A program made the translations under genes and the position numbers. Of a DNA stretch of 64,000 nt, positions 22,884-33,569 are shown piece by piece (within the stretch, counting starts at the first letter, position 1; each line of letters opens with the position of its first letter). The stretch is from Tetragonia tetragonoides (taxonomy: Eukaryota > Streptophyta > Magnoliopsida > Caryophyllales > Aizoaceae). The stretch covers positions 35,052,501 to 35,116,500 of the forward strand of contig CM076143.1 in the NCBI GenBank assembly GCA_038025085.1. Direction: 5' to 3'. A model generated the notes under the pieces. It saw only the letters and a program-made list of their open reading frames with translations, had not been told where the DNA came from and ran no database searches.

Positions 22884-25800
22884 TTGGGCCCATTGAGAAA
22901 ATGCTCCAATTTCATGTCATACATATTCCGGCCACCTTTAATCTACTTTTAGGAAGGCCTTGGTTGCATGGGCTTAATGCTGTAGCCTCAACTTTTCACC
23001 AAAAGGTGAAGCTATCTCTCGCATGATCCACTTTGGAAGTCTGATCTGTGCCGATACCATGGTAGCCCAGATAGAAAAAGCTCCAGTCCTAAAGATAGAG
23101 CATAATAAGCAAGATGAAGAATTATGGGGCTTTGAGAAGATAGCCTTCATAGAAACAATAGAGCCCACGCTCAACGTGAATACCCTGCTTAGAAAGCAAG
23201 GTTACTTTCCAGGAACCACTTTAGGTCCTCACCCAAAGGTAACTCAATCTCGCTGGAACACTAAGATCAAAAATGATCTATTTGGGCTAGGCTATAAAAC
23301 CACTAGGCAAGAGATCCGAGCCTACATATCCAAGAAAGTGGCTAGAAAGAAGGCCCGCGCGGCCAACAAGCCAATCCCACATCGCATGGATCCCTATCCT
23401 CTAACTGTCAATGGGCAATTTATCCAAGAAGGTGATCCATACCCCCACTATGGATTCCCAGAACCTTACGCGATCAATGGAACTTTATTTCCAGGCTTTG
23501 AGGCATTTCAAGACTGTTTCACATTGAGTGAAGAGGCACCATCACCTCTCAAGGAGGACCAATCAACTAAAGATTGGGCTAGTGACATGGTACCCAACGA
23601 CTTTGGGCTACTATTTGGTGAAAAACGTCGCCCATATGATAAGGCAATGAGCAAACTTCCCTTTACTGTGCTTTTTTATGAAGGTTTCGACCCGTCCAAG
23701 CTGATGGCCCCAATCGGGCCCGACCGCGCCACCTAGAAGCACGAGACGAAGTCGGCTCCAGTTGAGGGAGTGAAGTAGAAGTTCATGATCCGCAATGGTC
23801 CTTCAGAACGGCCTAATTCTGATTCTGAGTCTGATTCTGAGTCGGTTATCCTAAAAGTGTCGGGTAGTCCACCCCAGTCTATTCCTGTTGCTACTAAGTT
23901 CGTTAGTGATGACCTCACTAATGTATTGTCCGCTTCTATTAATGTTATGAGTGTTGATTTCGCTTACTCCAATTGTCTTGTTGCAAATAATTCAGAAGAC
24001 ATAACAGAATCGCCAAAAGAAGTCATTAAAGCACTAATTGAACATGAACAAAAGACTTCAATAGTCGAAGAAATCGAGACAATAAATATTGCAACTAATG
24101 ATAAGCCACGCCATTCTGCAAATTGGCTTGTCTTTAACTTCTAATGAACGGGAACAATTCGTAACACTCTTATAGAATTATACGGATGTTTTCGCCTGAA
24201 CCTACAAAGACATGCCCGGTATAGACTGTAACATTGCCCAACATACCATCCCGCTAAAACCGACTGCAAACATGTCAAGCAAAAGCTAAGAAGAATGAAA
24301 CCAGAGTGGGCTCTTAAGATCAAAGAGGAGGTCTAAAAACAACTTGACGCATGCTTCATAAGAGTGGCCAATTACCCCGATTGGGTAGCAAACATCGTTC
24401 GAGTTCCAAAAAAGGATGGACGGGTATGAATGTGTGTGGATTTCAAGGACTTAAACAAAGCAAGCCCCAAAGATGACTTCCCACTACCCCACATAGACGT
24501 TCTAGTAGACAATATAGCAGGACACGCCCTCACATCTTTCATGGACGGGTACAAAGGATATAACCAAGTCCTAATGGCCAAAGAGGATGAGGAGAAAGCC
24601 ACTTTCATCACACAATGGGGCACTTATTGGAACACCGTAATGCCATTCGGGCTTAAGAATGTAGGGGCCACATACCAAGAACCGCGACCACCCTTCTCCA
24701 CGATATGATGCACAAAGAGGCTAGAGTATATGTGGACGACATGATCATAAAGTCTTAAGAAAGAGAAGGGCATGTACCCTCACTTCAAAAGTTTTTCGAT
24801 AGGCTTATGAAGTACAACATGAGGCTCACTCCCAAAAAATTCGCATTCGGAGTCACATCCGGCAATCTTTTAGGATTCGTCATAAGCACCCGAGGGATCG
24901 AGATTGATCCATCCAAGATCAAGGCCATAATCGACATGCCCCCTCCAAAAACAGAAAAAGAAATCACATGCTTTCTGGGAAGAATCCAATACATTAGTCG
25001 ATTCATTTCCAAATTGATTATCACATGCGAGCCGATATTCAAAAAGTTACAGAAAGAGGTGAAAACAGAATGGGACGAACAATGCCAAAAAGCCTTTGAC
25101 AAAATTAAGGTATATCTGTCTAAACGACCTATACTGGTACCACCCACTCCAGGCATGCCTTAAATTCTCTACCTTATTGTCACAGAAACATCAATGGGGG
25201 CCATGCTAGCCCAAAAAATAAACAAGGAAGAGAAAGTCATCTACTATGTGAGCAAGAAGTTTCTAGAATATGAAACTCGCTATTCCCCTCTAGAAAAGAC
25301 ATGCCTAGCCTTGGTCGCCACAGCCAAGAAACTACAACATTACATGCTCCAACACACGATCCACATAAGATTGAGAGAGAATCCTCTGAAGTACATATTT
25401 GAAAAGCCCATCCTGAATGGTAGAATAGCAAGATGGACCGTCCTTCTGTCTGAGTTTGACATCAGATTTGAACACCAAAAAGCAATCAAAGGACATGCTA
25501 TCTCGGAATACCTAGCTGATCAAGCTATAGACGAACCTGATCGCAAGGAAGAATATCACTTTCCAGACGAAGGGGGTATGACCCTAGACACCGAAACCTG
25601 GCAGCAATATTTCAATGGAGCATCTAACCAAAAGGGCTTTGGGGTAGGAATGCTAATAGTATCTCCTAATGGTGCACATACACCTATTTCAGTCAAGTTC
25701 GATCATGAGGTCACCAACAATGGCGCGGAATATGAAGCTTGCATAATAGGATTGCAATCCGCCATAAGCCTTGGTATTAAAACACTTCGAGTCTATGGTA

Positions 25801-27325
25801 CTCATCGCTCATAATAAACCAAATTTCCAAAGTATGAAAAGTCAAAAGCGAATCCTTGGCACTCTACCAAGAATACTTAGACAAAATCGTGGTGCACTTC
25901 AACCGAATACATTTCACATACCTTCCATGAGAAGATAACCAATTTGCAGATGGCTTAGCTAAATTGGCAAGCATGATCAACATACCTGATTCCATTCGAA
26001 TGATGCCCATTTGCGTACAAAGAAGGTCCGAACTTTCATATTGCAATGCTTTGGAGGTATTCCATGACGAAGAAGATGAATGGTACACTGATATAATGAA
26101 CCTACTCGTCCATCAAATTTACCCTCTTGATTCTAGCCCTAGAACCCAAAAGGCAATTAGAAGGCTCGCAGCCCAATTCATTAAGGTACAAGGTCAAATA
26201 TACAAGAAAACCTCAAACGGGATTAATCTCTTATGTTTAAGCAGCGAAATGGCCCATAATGTTTTAAGAGACGTACATGGAGGAGTCCGTGGACCGCACA
26301 TGAATGGTATGATGTTATCTAGGAAGATAATTAGACTTGGCTATTATTGGACCTCGATGGAGAAAGATTGTTGTGAATTCGTCAAAAGATGCGCACAGTG
26401 TCAGACACACGCAAATCTACAACACATGCCGCAAAGCCCACTGTATACTTTCACATCACCTTGGCCTTTCTCGGCCTGGGGGATAGATATCATTGGCAAC
26501 ATAACCCCAACAGGTAAAGGGGGCCATGAATACATTCTAGTTGCAATCAACTACTTCACTAAATGGGTTGAGGCGCAATCCTACGCAAATCTCAAAGCAA
26601 AGCACGTGGTCAAGTTCATCAAGAACAATATAATAGCTAGATATGGGGTTCCCCAAGAGATCATCAGCGATAATGGGTCACATTTTATGAAGGAAGTGAT
26701 TGAGGTCCTAGCCTAGTTCAAGATCCAACATCGGAAGTCATCTCCCTACATACAACAAACAAATGGTGCAATAGAAGTAGCTAACAAGAATATTAAGAAA
26801 ATCATCAAAAGGTTGTCCGAAAACTATTCTGATTCGCCCGACAAGTTGCCATTCTCACTCTGGGGATATAGGACTTCCATCCGCGCATCGACTGGAGCAA
26901 CACCATACTCTCTAGTTTATGGAATGGAAGCCGTATTACGAATCGAGTTAGAGGTCCCATCTCTAAGGATCGTCTTAGGAAGCCAAATTCCAGAAGTGGA
27001 CTGGGTCCATGCCTGCTATGACCAATTAGTCTTACTAGATAAAAAAAGGTTGCAAGCTTTACACAATGTGAGAATCTATCAAAAGAGATTAACAAAGCAC
27101 TTCAACCAAAGGCTTAAAATGAGAGACCTCAAAGTTGGAGATTTAGTACTCAAAGAAGTAAGGGCCAATGTCACTGACCCACGAGGCAAGTTTAGGCCCA
27201 ATTGGTTCGGTCCTTTTCTCATTACAAAAATCCTAACCGGTGGAGCTGCAAGATTGGTAGACTTAGACGGGATTGAGTTTAGTCAATGGATAAACATGGA
27301 TCAACTAAAAAGATTTTATGCCTAG
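22884..27325 (+). pseudogene. T1 pol: protease end, RT, RNase H, aRNase H, integrase
   Basis: The protease end (FNLLLGRPWLHGLNAVAS) is followed by a 23023-23736 linker. RT lies at about 24150-25160, with MCVDFKDLNKASPKDDFPLP written here as VCVDF, MPFGLKN, YVDDMI at 24730 and FLGRIQYISRF. RNase H follows (25190-25530; KVIYYVSKKF, YSPLEKTCLALV). A second, archaeal-type RNase H is at 25590-25930 (QYFNGASNQKGFGVGML, NNGAEYEACIIGL). Integrase runs 25964-27325: HHCC finger (HGG, PHMNG, CAQCQTHA), the D,D,E positions in GIDIIGN, IISDNGSHF and IEVANKN, and a C-terminal WFGPFLI domain. Stops or frameshifts occur at least near 23734, 24199, 24290, 24336, 24429, 24705, 24757, 25160, 25812, 25929 and 26714. 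Confidence 0.9.
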
Positions 27326-27745
27326 GCAAGACATCTAACATAGCACTTTCGAGAGGCCCACACAAGGCTAAGCAATCCGAAAAAAAAAACAAAAAAATAA
27401 AAAAAACGCACGGATAAGAACTACGAGTGGCCTGATTCCCCTAAAAGGATACACAGGATAACCCAATTGAAATTAGGCCCGGCGCCTGCATTATTTTCGC
27501 GTTCAAAAGTTGTTAAAAATAACCAATAACAATAAAATAAATAAAGTTGCAATATTGGATAAAATCGAGCATGTCTCCATAAATGATAAAGTCCATTACA
27601 AATGGCTTGGCAATTCTTAAAAATAAACAAAGTGCAAATATTTAAATTAAAGGCCTAAAGGGGCACATCACCCTTATTGAACTAATAGCAACACAAAAAG
27701 GCAATCCTAAGCTAGACATGCTCCAAAAAAGTATTTTTATTAGTA
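27326..27745. other. T1 spacer after pol
   Basis: A non-coding spacer with A-rich tracts (27379-27407). The phrase GGCCTGATTCCCCTAAAAGG at about 27428 is a common post-pol motif in Tat elements. Confidence 0.5.
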
Positions 27746-27747
27746 GA

Positions 27748-29300
27748 CTACTCCGTAGCTTCGGTAGTAGGGCCCGCGTCTCCCATGGACCCATCTACTT
27801 TTGGACCCTCCGCATCACGTTCCTTGGGTGCCCATGTCTCTCGAATCATAGGCTCTTCTTCCTCAATCTCCATTAGAGGTGTGCTCGAGGATGCCTCGTG
27901 ATCATTGGCCGGAGTTCGGGGTTCCTCCTGCGGTTTAGTAGTGATCTTTTCCAAAGCTTTCTTGGCCTTTGTGTTTAGGATGCCTTACACATGCTTAACT
28001 CCCTTTTTCTTACCCTTCCCCTTCGGGTCATTAGGGTTTTAGAGTCTTAGGTTAGCTTTGACCGATTGGGCCTTAAGATTGCTTTGTTCGGATTTCCTAC
28101 ATGCACGACGACCCTGGGTGGTCTTGCAATCCATTCAAGATTCATAGGCCGAAGATATGGCCGTAGGCGCCTTGATATGAGGAATAGTCCACTTAGGATG
28201 ACTGTCCCATGCACACTCACATGATCTTACCATACTAATTGTCAAGGTTCGTGTGGTAGGAGGAACACTATCCTTTTGTGGGAGAATTTGACGTTTCACA
28301 TTTTGTCGCATAATACGGCTAGGAAATATATAAGTTGAGTTATGGAAACCGGGGATTTGAAAATATCCCAAATCCTTGTTGCATCCGGTTGTGGATTTTA
28401 GACCCCCCCCACTTGACGGTCCATCGTAGGAAGGGACATGCTTTAAGGTACCCACGCCAGTCATCAATGGTAAATTCATAATAAAATCTCCGGCGTGCGG
28501 GAAATTGCTTTGGTTGATACTTGAGCGCATTAGCAGGTCTCTCAATAAAGCACATGAACTCAAGAAGCCATATCTACAAAAAAGCAATATATAAAGTTAA
28601 AGATCCATCAAAGATTCAAACTTTATTAACAAGCAAATATTTCAAGCAAATATCCAAGCACTTACTCGGAGAAGAATAGGGCTTCCCGTCCATCCACCAA
28701 GCGATGACACTTGTTTCTTACGGTCCAAGCAAATTATAGTTTCACTAAGAACAAGAGACATAGGGGTAAAGTCGTTTTGTATTTGTTCAACAATTCTAAG
28801 CATACTAGTTTGACCCTTATTACCTCCACCACAAAGAGGTACCTATGCAAGAGAGATAAAATAAAAGCACGGTTATAATAAGTCTCACTCATCACATCAT
28901 GATCATCCCTTACCTTGGGGAAGAAGATGTCAATTACACCATTGAGGTCTAGTTCATCACTCCTAGCAACAGAGGAAGCTTGTGTTGGTGATAGGCCCAG
29001 ATACCTTTTGTAGTAGCCTTCAAGGTTTGCACCAAGCCATGGAGTGGCAGGTGTTTGGTCAGGAGAAAACCCAAGGATAGCGGCGAAATCATCGGGAAGA
29101 GGACATAATTCATTATACCCAAAGCGGAAGACATGAAGATTATCGTCCCAAAATTCAATTGCGGCCTCAAGTAGATTCCATACGATTTGAACTTGCTTAT
29201 GGTGGAAGAGAGCATTCAAGGGGAAAGGCACAAGTCTCATCCTCCCTTCGGGGGTCATGGATTGTAACCACTTGTCAAATTTCACATCAAAGCTTGTCAT
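27748..29300 (-). pseudogene. T1 antisense gene 1 (DUF7745-like domain, one intron)
   Basis: It starts on minus at an ATG at 29298-29300 (MTSFDVKFDKWLQSMTPEGR), 105 bp downstream of a TATA box. Exon 1 encodes a helical domain (FRFGYNELCPLPDDFAAILG; TSMLRIVEQI; LVLSETIICLD; GSPILL). This is like the domain labelled DUF7745 in plant proteins related to the plant mobile domain family. A 92-bp intron (28574-28665) has GTAAGT and TTTTTTGTAG ends, and splicing joins LLR to IWLLEFMCF in frame. Exon 2 continues with FYYEFTIDDWRGYL. Frameshifts lie near 28840 and in a homopolymer of eight C at 28404-28411. The tail to 27748 is Lys-rich then Glu-rich, with stops. The function in the element is unknown. 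Confidence 0.7.
28574..28665 (-). other. Intron of antisense gene 1
   Basis: On minus the intron starts GTAAGTGCTTGG and ends TTTTTTGTAG, 92 bp, AT-rich. Removing it restores continuous homology to the family (…SPILLR then IWLLEF…), which supports minus-strand transcription at some time. Confidence 0.7.
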
Positions 29301-29400
29301 GGCTGAAATCTAAGAAAAATTATGGGGTTTCTCTCTCTAAGAAGCTCTCTATTGATGGAAAATTATGAAGGTGATGTCCCAAATCGGACTACCCCAAGGC

Positions 29401-29407
29401 TTATATA
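29401..29407 (-). promoter_or_regulatory. TATA box of antisense gene 1
   Basis: TATATAA on minus, about 100 bp upstream of the ATG. Directly upstream of it (29455-29600 on plus) is a dense cluster of GCCGCTG/CAGCGGC words, the same arrangement as in the LTR promoter. Confidence 0.6.
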
Positions 29408-29454
29408 GGGCTCGCACGAAAAAGATGAAAAAATAAGGCAACCCGTCAAAAAGG

Positions 29455-29600
29455 GGCTCCAGCGGCCCCTGGGACAGCCGCTGAAGGCTCAGCGGCGCTC
29501 GATAGTGCAGTGCAGGCCCAGCAGCCAGCCGCTGAGCTTCAGCGGCACGCCGCTGAGCCCCATCGGTCAGCGGCTGGAGCCTGGCGGCACCCTTTTTCGC
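29455..29600. promoter_or_regulatory. GC-rich GCCGCTG/CAGCGGC cluster
   Basis: About eight copies of AGCGGC or its inverse occur within about 125 bp of otherwise AT-rich DNA. They include adjacent inverted pairs that can form hairpins (AGCGGCACGCCGCT). The cluster lies upstream of antisense gene 1. AGCCGCC-like GCC boxes are ERF-binding sites in plants; whether these words act so is inference. Confidence 0.6.
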
Positions 29601-30100
29601 CCCCGCTGCCCGCGTGTGGTGCTGGAACGCTCTTGTCGGCCGTCGGACCCTTGTCTCGAGACAAGTCCCTTTTCTCCGATTTTGGACACTTTCCTTAACC
29701 GATTTGGACTCAAAAATGGCTCTTTTGTCCTATTTTTTCTATTATTTCTATTTTATATATATTTCCTTAAAATTAGTGGAAACTCCACAATTTTCGTTAT
29801 TTCATTTTTGATGATTATCATATTTTTTTACTTGTATCTTTTTTATCAATCCCCTTTTACTTTTATTTTCATTTTTTTTGCCCCTTTCTTTTTTTCATTT
29901 TTTTTAGGGGGGATAGGGTACACCCATTTTAACTTTTTGGTTGTACCCTTTTTTGTTAAGTGGCTATTACTTGCGATTTTTGCTTGACTAGTTGTGCATT
30001 TGCATTAACCTAACTATGTGCAGGGACCAATAAATAAACAAGCAACTATTTTACAAGCACAAAGTCCGAAAGTTTGTTCAAAACAAATGTTCAAAAATGT
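29601..30100. other. Spacer between the two antisense genes
   Basis: T-rich spacer. The Phe-rich open frame on plus (29505-29987) comes from T-runs and is not supported as a gene. Confidence 0.5.
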
Positions 30101-30103
30101 ATA

Positions 30104-32876
30104 TCACACAAATACATTGTCATAAAAGCTATCACCCGCATCATCATCCTTACGGGGCACCTCAAAGTGGTCCTCCGACCTCCGCACCATCACCAAATAT
30201 AGACGCCACAACCTGGTTAGGATCAAATGAGAAATGTCGGGCAGGCTCCCGATATGAACTCCCTTCCCCATCATAGCTCGAGTCATACCCCCACGAAGAA
30301 TGAGGAGGCATGGTAGGCACCATAGGAGCAGGAATCGGGGGCTGATAGTAAAGGTCGCCATACGAAGGATATCCCGCATACCCGGGATAAGGAGAATACA
30401 TCGGCACATGCAGAGGAGCAGGCTCCACATACGGAGTCATCCTACTCGCACCAGGGTGGTCCGACCGATGTACAGGAACCCTCTCTCTCCTAGGACTCTC
30501 CCTCAGAGGGCTCCTCTCGTGTGAAGGACTACGTTCATGAGAGCTCACGCCCTCATCATCCGACAGCACCACCTATCGTGACCTACAAGGAAGAGCTTGA
30601 CGGTACTCAACCTGCATCCCAGAGAAAGTTATAAGACACATTTCTCAAAGCAAGCAACTTTGAAAATGCAAAATGCAAGTTTACCTTGTCCAAGTCAGCT
30701 CTTGAACAAGTACCCTTCGAAAGGGTTCGGGATATCCAAGACTTCATGGCATGCGTCATCTTGAAGACCTTCCTTGTCTGCTCACGATCAAGCTACACAA
30801 GGAAAAGTCAGTACAAGCATATAATGAAGCAAGGAATTTCACTCTTTGGTAAATAATGAATTTACCCCTGGATGCCCAACGGGAAGAGGAAAGCCTTGAA
30901 TGTCCTCATCAAGGTCCTCCGTCATAGGGATCTCTCCCCAACACTCCTTCTCGCAATAGTCCCGGGCTCAAACCAGCATATCTGAGACATCCACCTTGAT
31001 GTTTTCAACCCGAGGTTCCTACAAAAGCAAAGTGAGTTAGTATCAATAAGGTAAGAGGCATGGAATATCAGGTATAAGTTCTTACCTTCAAGCCCACAAA
31101 TGAGGGCATGAGGCGATCACTGTGGAACTCCTCATAGTGCCCCGCAAGGTCTTCTGAGGGCTCCCTCAAATACTGCATAGCATCTGAGCCGGCCATGGCT
31201 CCGCAACCTGCTCGCGAGACAATCACCTCACCAAGAACATGGACGAGGGAGGATCCAAAGGAATCCTAGGGCCATTCAAGTCAAGGTAAGCCTGACAGAA
31301 AATCCGCTCTCCTATCCACCACTCAAAGGAGAACGGGCCTGCAATCAGGACCCTCTGATGGTCCACCGCCCTAGAAGCAAGGATGGCGTCCAAAGCCGAC
31401 CCATGATACTTTGCCCATGGAAAGTAGTCAATCTACACAAACATGCAACATAAGATATTTCCACACCAAGAAATGCAATCCATGCAACAAAAGAAAATAT
31501 TATATTTTTACCTTGTGCCAGTTAATGCGCAAGAGAGCCTCCCTTTACTGCTGGAGGGTATGCAGAGGCGCTGGCCCCCTATGGCGCCATGCCCTACAAA
31601 CCGGGAAATCCAAGGCCCAGCCTGTAGGCGCCAACTCCGGGAAATGCTCAAAAAACCAAGGCAACATTCAAACATGAAATTAAGCACCGCACACTTAAAT
31701 CATGCATATCAAGCAAAGCAAATAAAAAGGTAATAAAACACACCTGTAAAACCTTCCAAAAGCCGCACAAGCTCACGACAGGAAGGTTTGCTTGCTTGTA
31801 CCCCTCATCGTTCACACGGTAGGCATACCGCATGCATCTCAAGAGGTTGGCGTAGCCCGACCAACCCCCGGTTGTACTCTCTCACTCTATCCCAGTCCAG
31901 CAGACTCGGGAGGTAGATTGCATGAATGCGTTCCCCCTTGTCACTAAAAATAGTGGTGGCAAGGAGGTAGGCGATAAACATCCTCGCCTTTTGCTCCACC
32001 GAGATATTCCTCTTATACCTCGCGTCTTTCAAAGCCGTAAAATGCTCACTGTAAGAACGGTAGTGGTGACCCCAGGTGTTTCCCCAAGGGCCGAAGAGCT
32101 CCACCAACTCCGTCATACATTTCCAAATAGAAACGTCATAAACAATAGGCGTACCCATGCAAGGTATCCCGGTCAACATCGCAAACTCTGAAGGAGTAAT
32201 CATCATTTCCCCATTAGGGAAGTGGAACGTATTGGTAGTGTCCCAAAAACACTCCAAAGACAGCCAAACAATAAATCTTTTGACTCGATCAACCGAGTCC
32301 GCCGCTCTCAAAAGGGGCCCAAACCCCGCATTCAACACCGCATTTTGCACCTCTTTCGGCAAGGTTTTGAAAAGCTTAACCCAAGAGCCATAGTTTCCAT
32401 GGGCCTTCAAATTCCCATCGGGTTCCTATGATCCAGATCACCCTTCCTTAGGTTCACATTTCAATCAAATGTTCAATCCTAAGCATGCTTCTAAGTTCGT
32501 TCAAGCAGCGCAAGATCACATGCGCTACAAGCTTGACAATTGCATAAAAATTCTATACAAATTCTATCCGAGGAAAGCATATAAACTCAAATTCATTGCA
32601 CAAAATTATGAGTTCAAAAGTTTGAGGACATACCACGAACTTGCAAGCCCGAGAGCTCAAATGAGTCGCCGGTCGGAAAAGCAACTCCGATCGATCTCAA
32701 ACAATGTCGGGCATCCTATCCGACCGGGTGTATTGATCTTGAGGAAAAGCCACATTATGCTTCCTCTTTGAAGGCTTCACATGAGGTGGAAAAGCCTTGG
32801 TGAAAATGTCGATTTCCTCTACCTCCTCCCGCACCTCGACCCTCTCACTCCTCCTTTTTCCCAATTTTGGAGTCAT
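30104..32876 (-). pseudogene. T1 antisense gene 2 (plant mobile domain, multi-exon)
   Basis: It starts on minus at MTPKLGKRRSERVEVREEVE (ATG 32874-32876), a basic leader. An intron at 32426-32633 (GTATGT…TAG) joins KFV to EPDGNLKAHGNYGSW. The next exon is a plant mobile domain (PMD, PF10536 type): FIVWLSLECFWDTTNTFHFP, MMITPSEFAMLTGIPC, ARMFIAYLLATTIFSD. A one-base frameshift near 31856 is followed by RYAYRVNDEGYKQAN. Later candidate exons are 31540-31650 (HFPELAPTGWALDFPVC) and 31200-31440. A Pro/Ser/Tyr-rich tail is encoded at 30162-30572 (YVEPAPLHVPMYSPYPGYAG). Several CTTAC words on plus mark further minus-strand donors. PMD proteins are shared by host genes and transposons; the role in Tat elements is unknown. 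Confidence 0.75.
32426..32633 (-). other. First intron of antisense gene 2
   Basis: A 208-bp intron with a GTATGT donor and an ATCATAG acceptor on minus. The duplicate gene at 45788-45968 has GTAAGT at the same point. In this copy a TGA in exon 1 (VTGA context at about 32699) breaks the frame, whereas the duplicate reads through. Confidence 0.65.
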
Positions 32877-33184
32877 GGAAGAAGGATGAACAAGCAAGCA
32901 AGGGCAAAGAAGCAACAATGGAGAATTTCAAATTTTCTCTCTCCAAGGGTTTCAAAAACACACTCTCAAATTCACCTCAAATTTGTGAGAAATCACAAAT
33001 AAACTTCAAATTGTGCAAAGATTATGCAAAAGCAAGCAAATGAAAACAAAAAGTAGCAAATTTGAGCAAGAATCAGCAAGAATTGAAGTTTGAGCAACAA
33101 TGGATTTAGAGAGAGAGAGGCTCGAAATTTTGGGGGAGAACTGACCAAAAAATCGGCCTTCTCTCACTTAAAACCTCGACCGCG

Positions 33185-33370
33185 CCACTAAACCGGCTCA
33201 GTGGCCCGGTTTAGGGCCGCCCAGGCTCAGCGGTCCAGCCGCTGGCCCCAGCGGTTATACTGCCAGGCCGGGCGGCTACCCTCAGCACCTCCGCAGCGCT
33301 ACTTGAGCCGCTGAGCGAGCCCGATAAGGCCGTCAGCCCTCAGCGGCTTAGCACATGGCCGTTGGACCAC
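33185..33370. promoter_or_regulatory. GC-rich GCCGCTG/CAGCGGC cluster upstream of antisense gene 2
   Basis: Repeated AGCGG/CCGCT words (for example CAGCCGCTGG, GAGCCGCTGAGC, CTCAGCGGCTTA) lie upstream on minus of the CT-rich leader at 33100-33125 and of the gene start at 32876. The arrangement mirrors 29455-29600 and the LTR at 17688-17755. The duplicate is at 46500-46685. Confidence 0.55.
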
Positions 33371-33569
33371 TTTTCTCTTCCGCCACTCACGGGGCGGGCC
33401 CACGAGTTCAAATTTGGCGCGGGATTTCATTTTTCGACCGTTAGAAGCCCGGGAGATACAGGCACGTCACCCAAAATGACTATCTTGCCCCCGCAGCACG
33501 GTTTCCTATCCTAGGGACATGGTAAAATCTAGTTTTTGGAGGCACAGGCACAGGCACAAAATCTATTTT

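Noticed and set aside
29505..29987. 160-codon open frame on plus between the antisense genes
   Set aside because: Its first part translates the GC cluster and its remainder is T-runs (poly-Phe); it is not conserved or domain-bearing.
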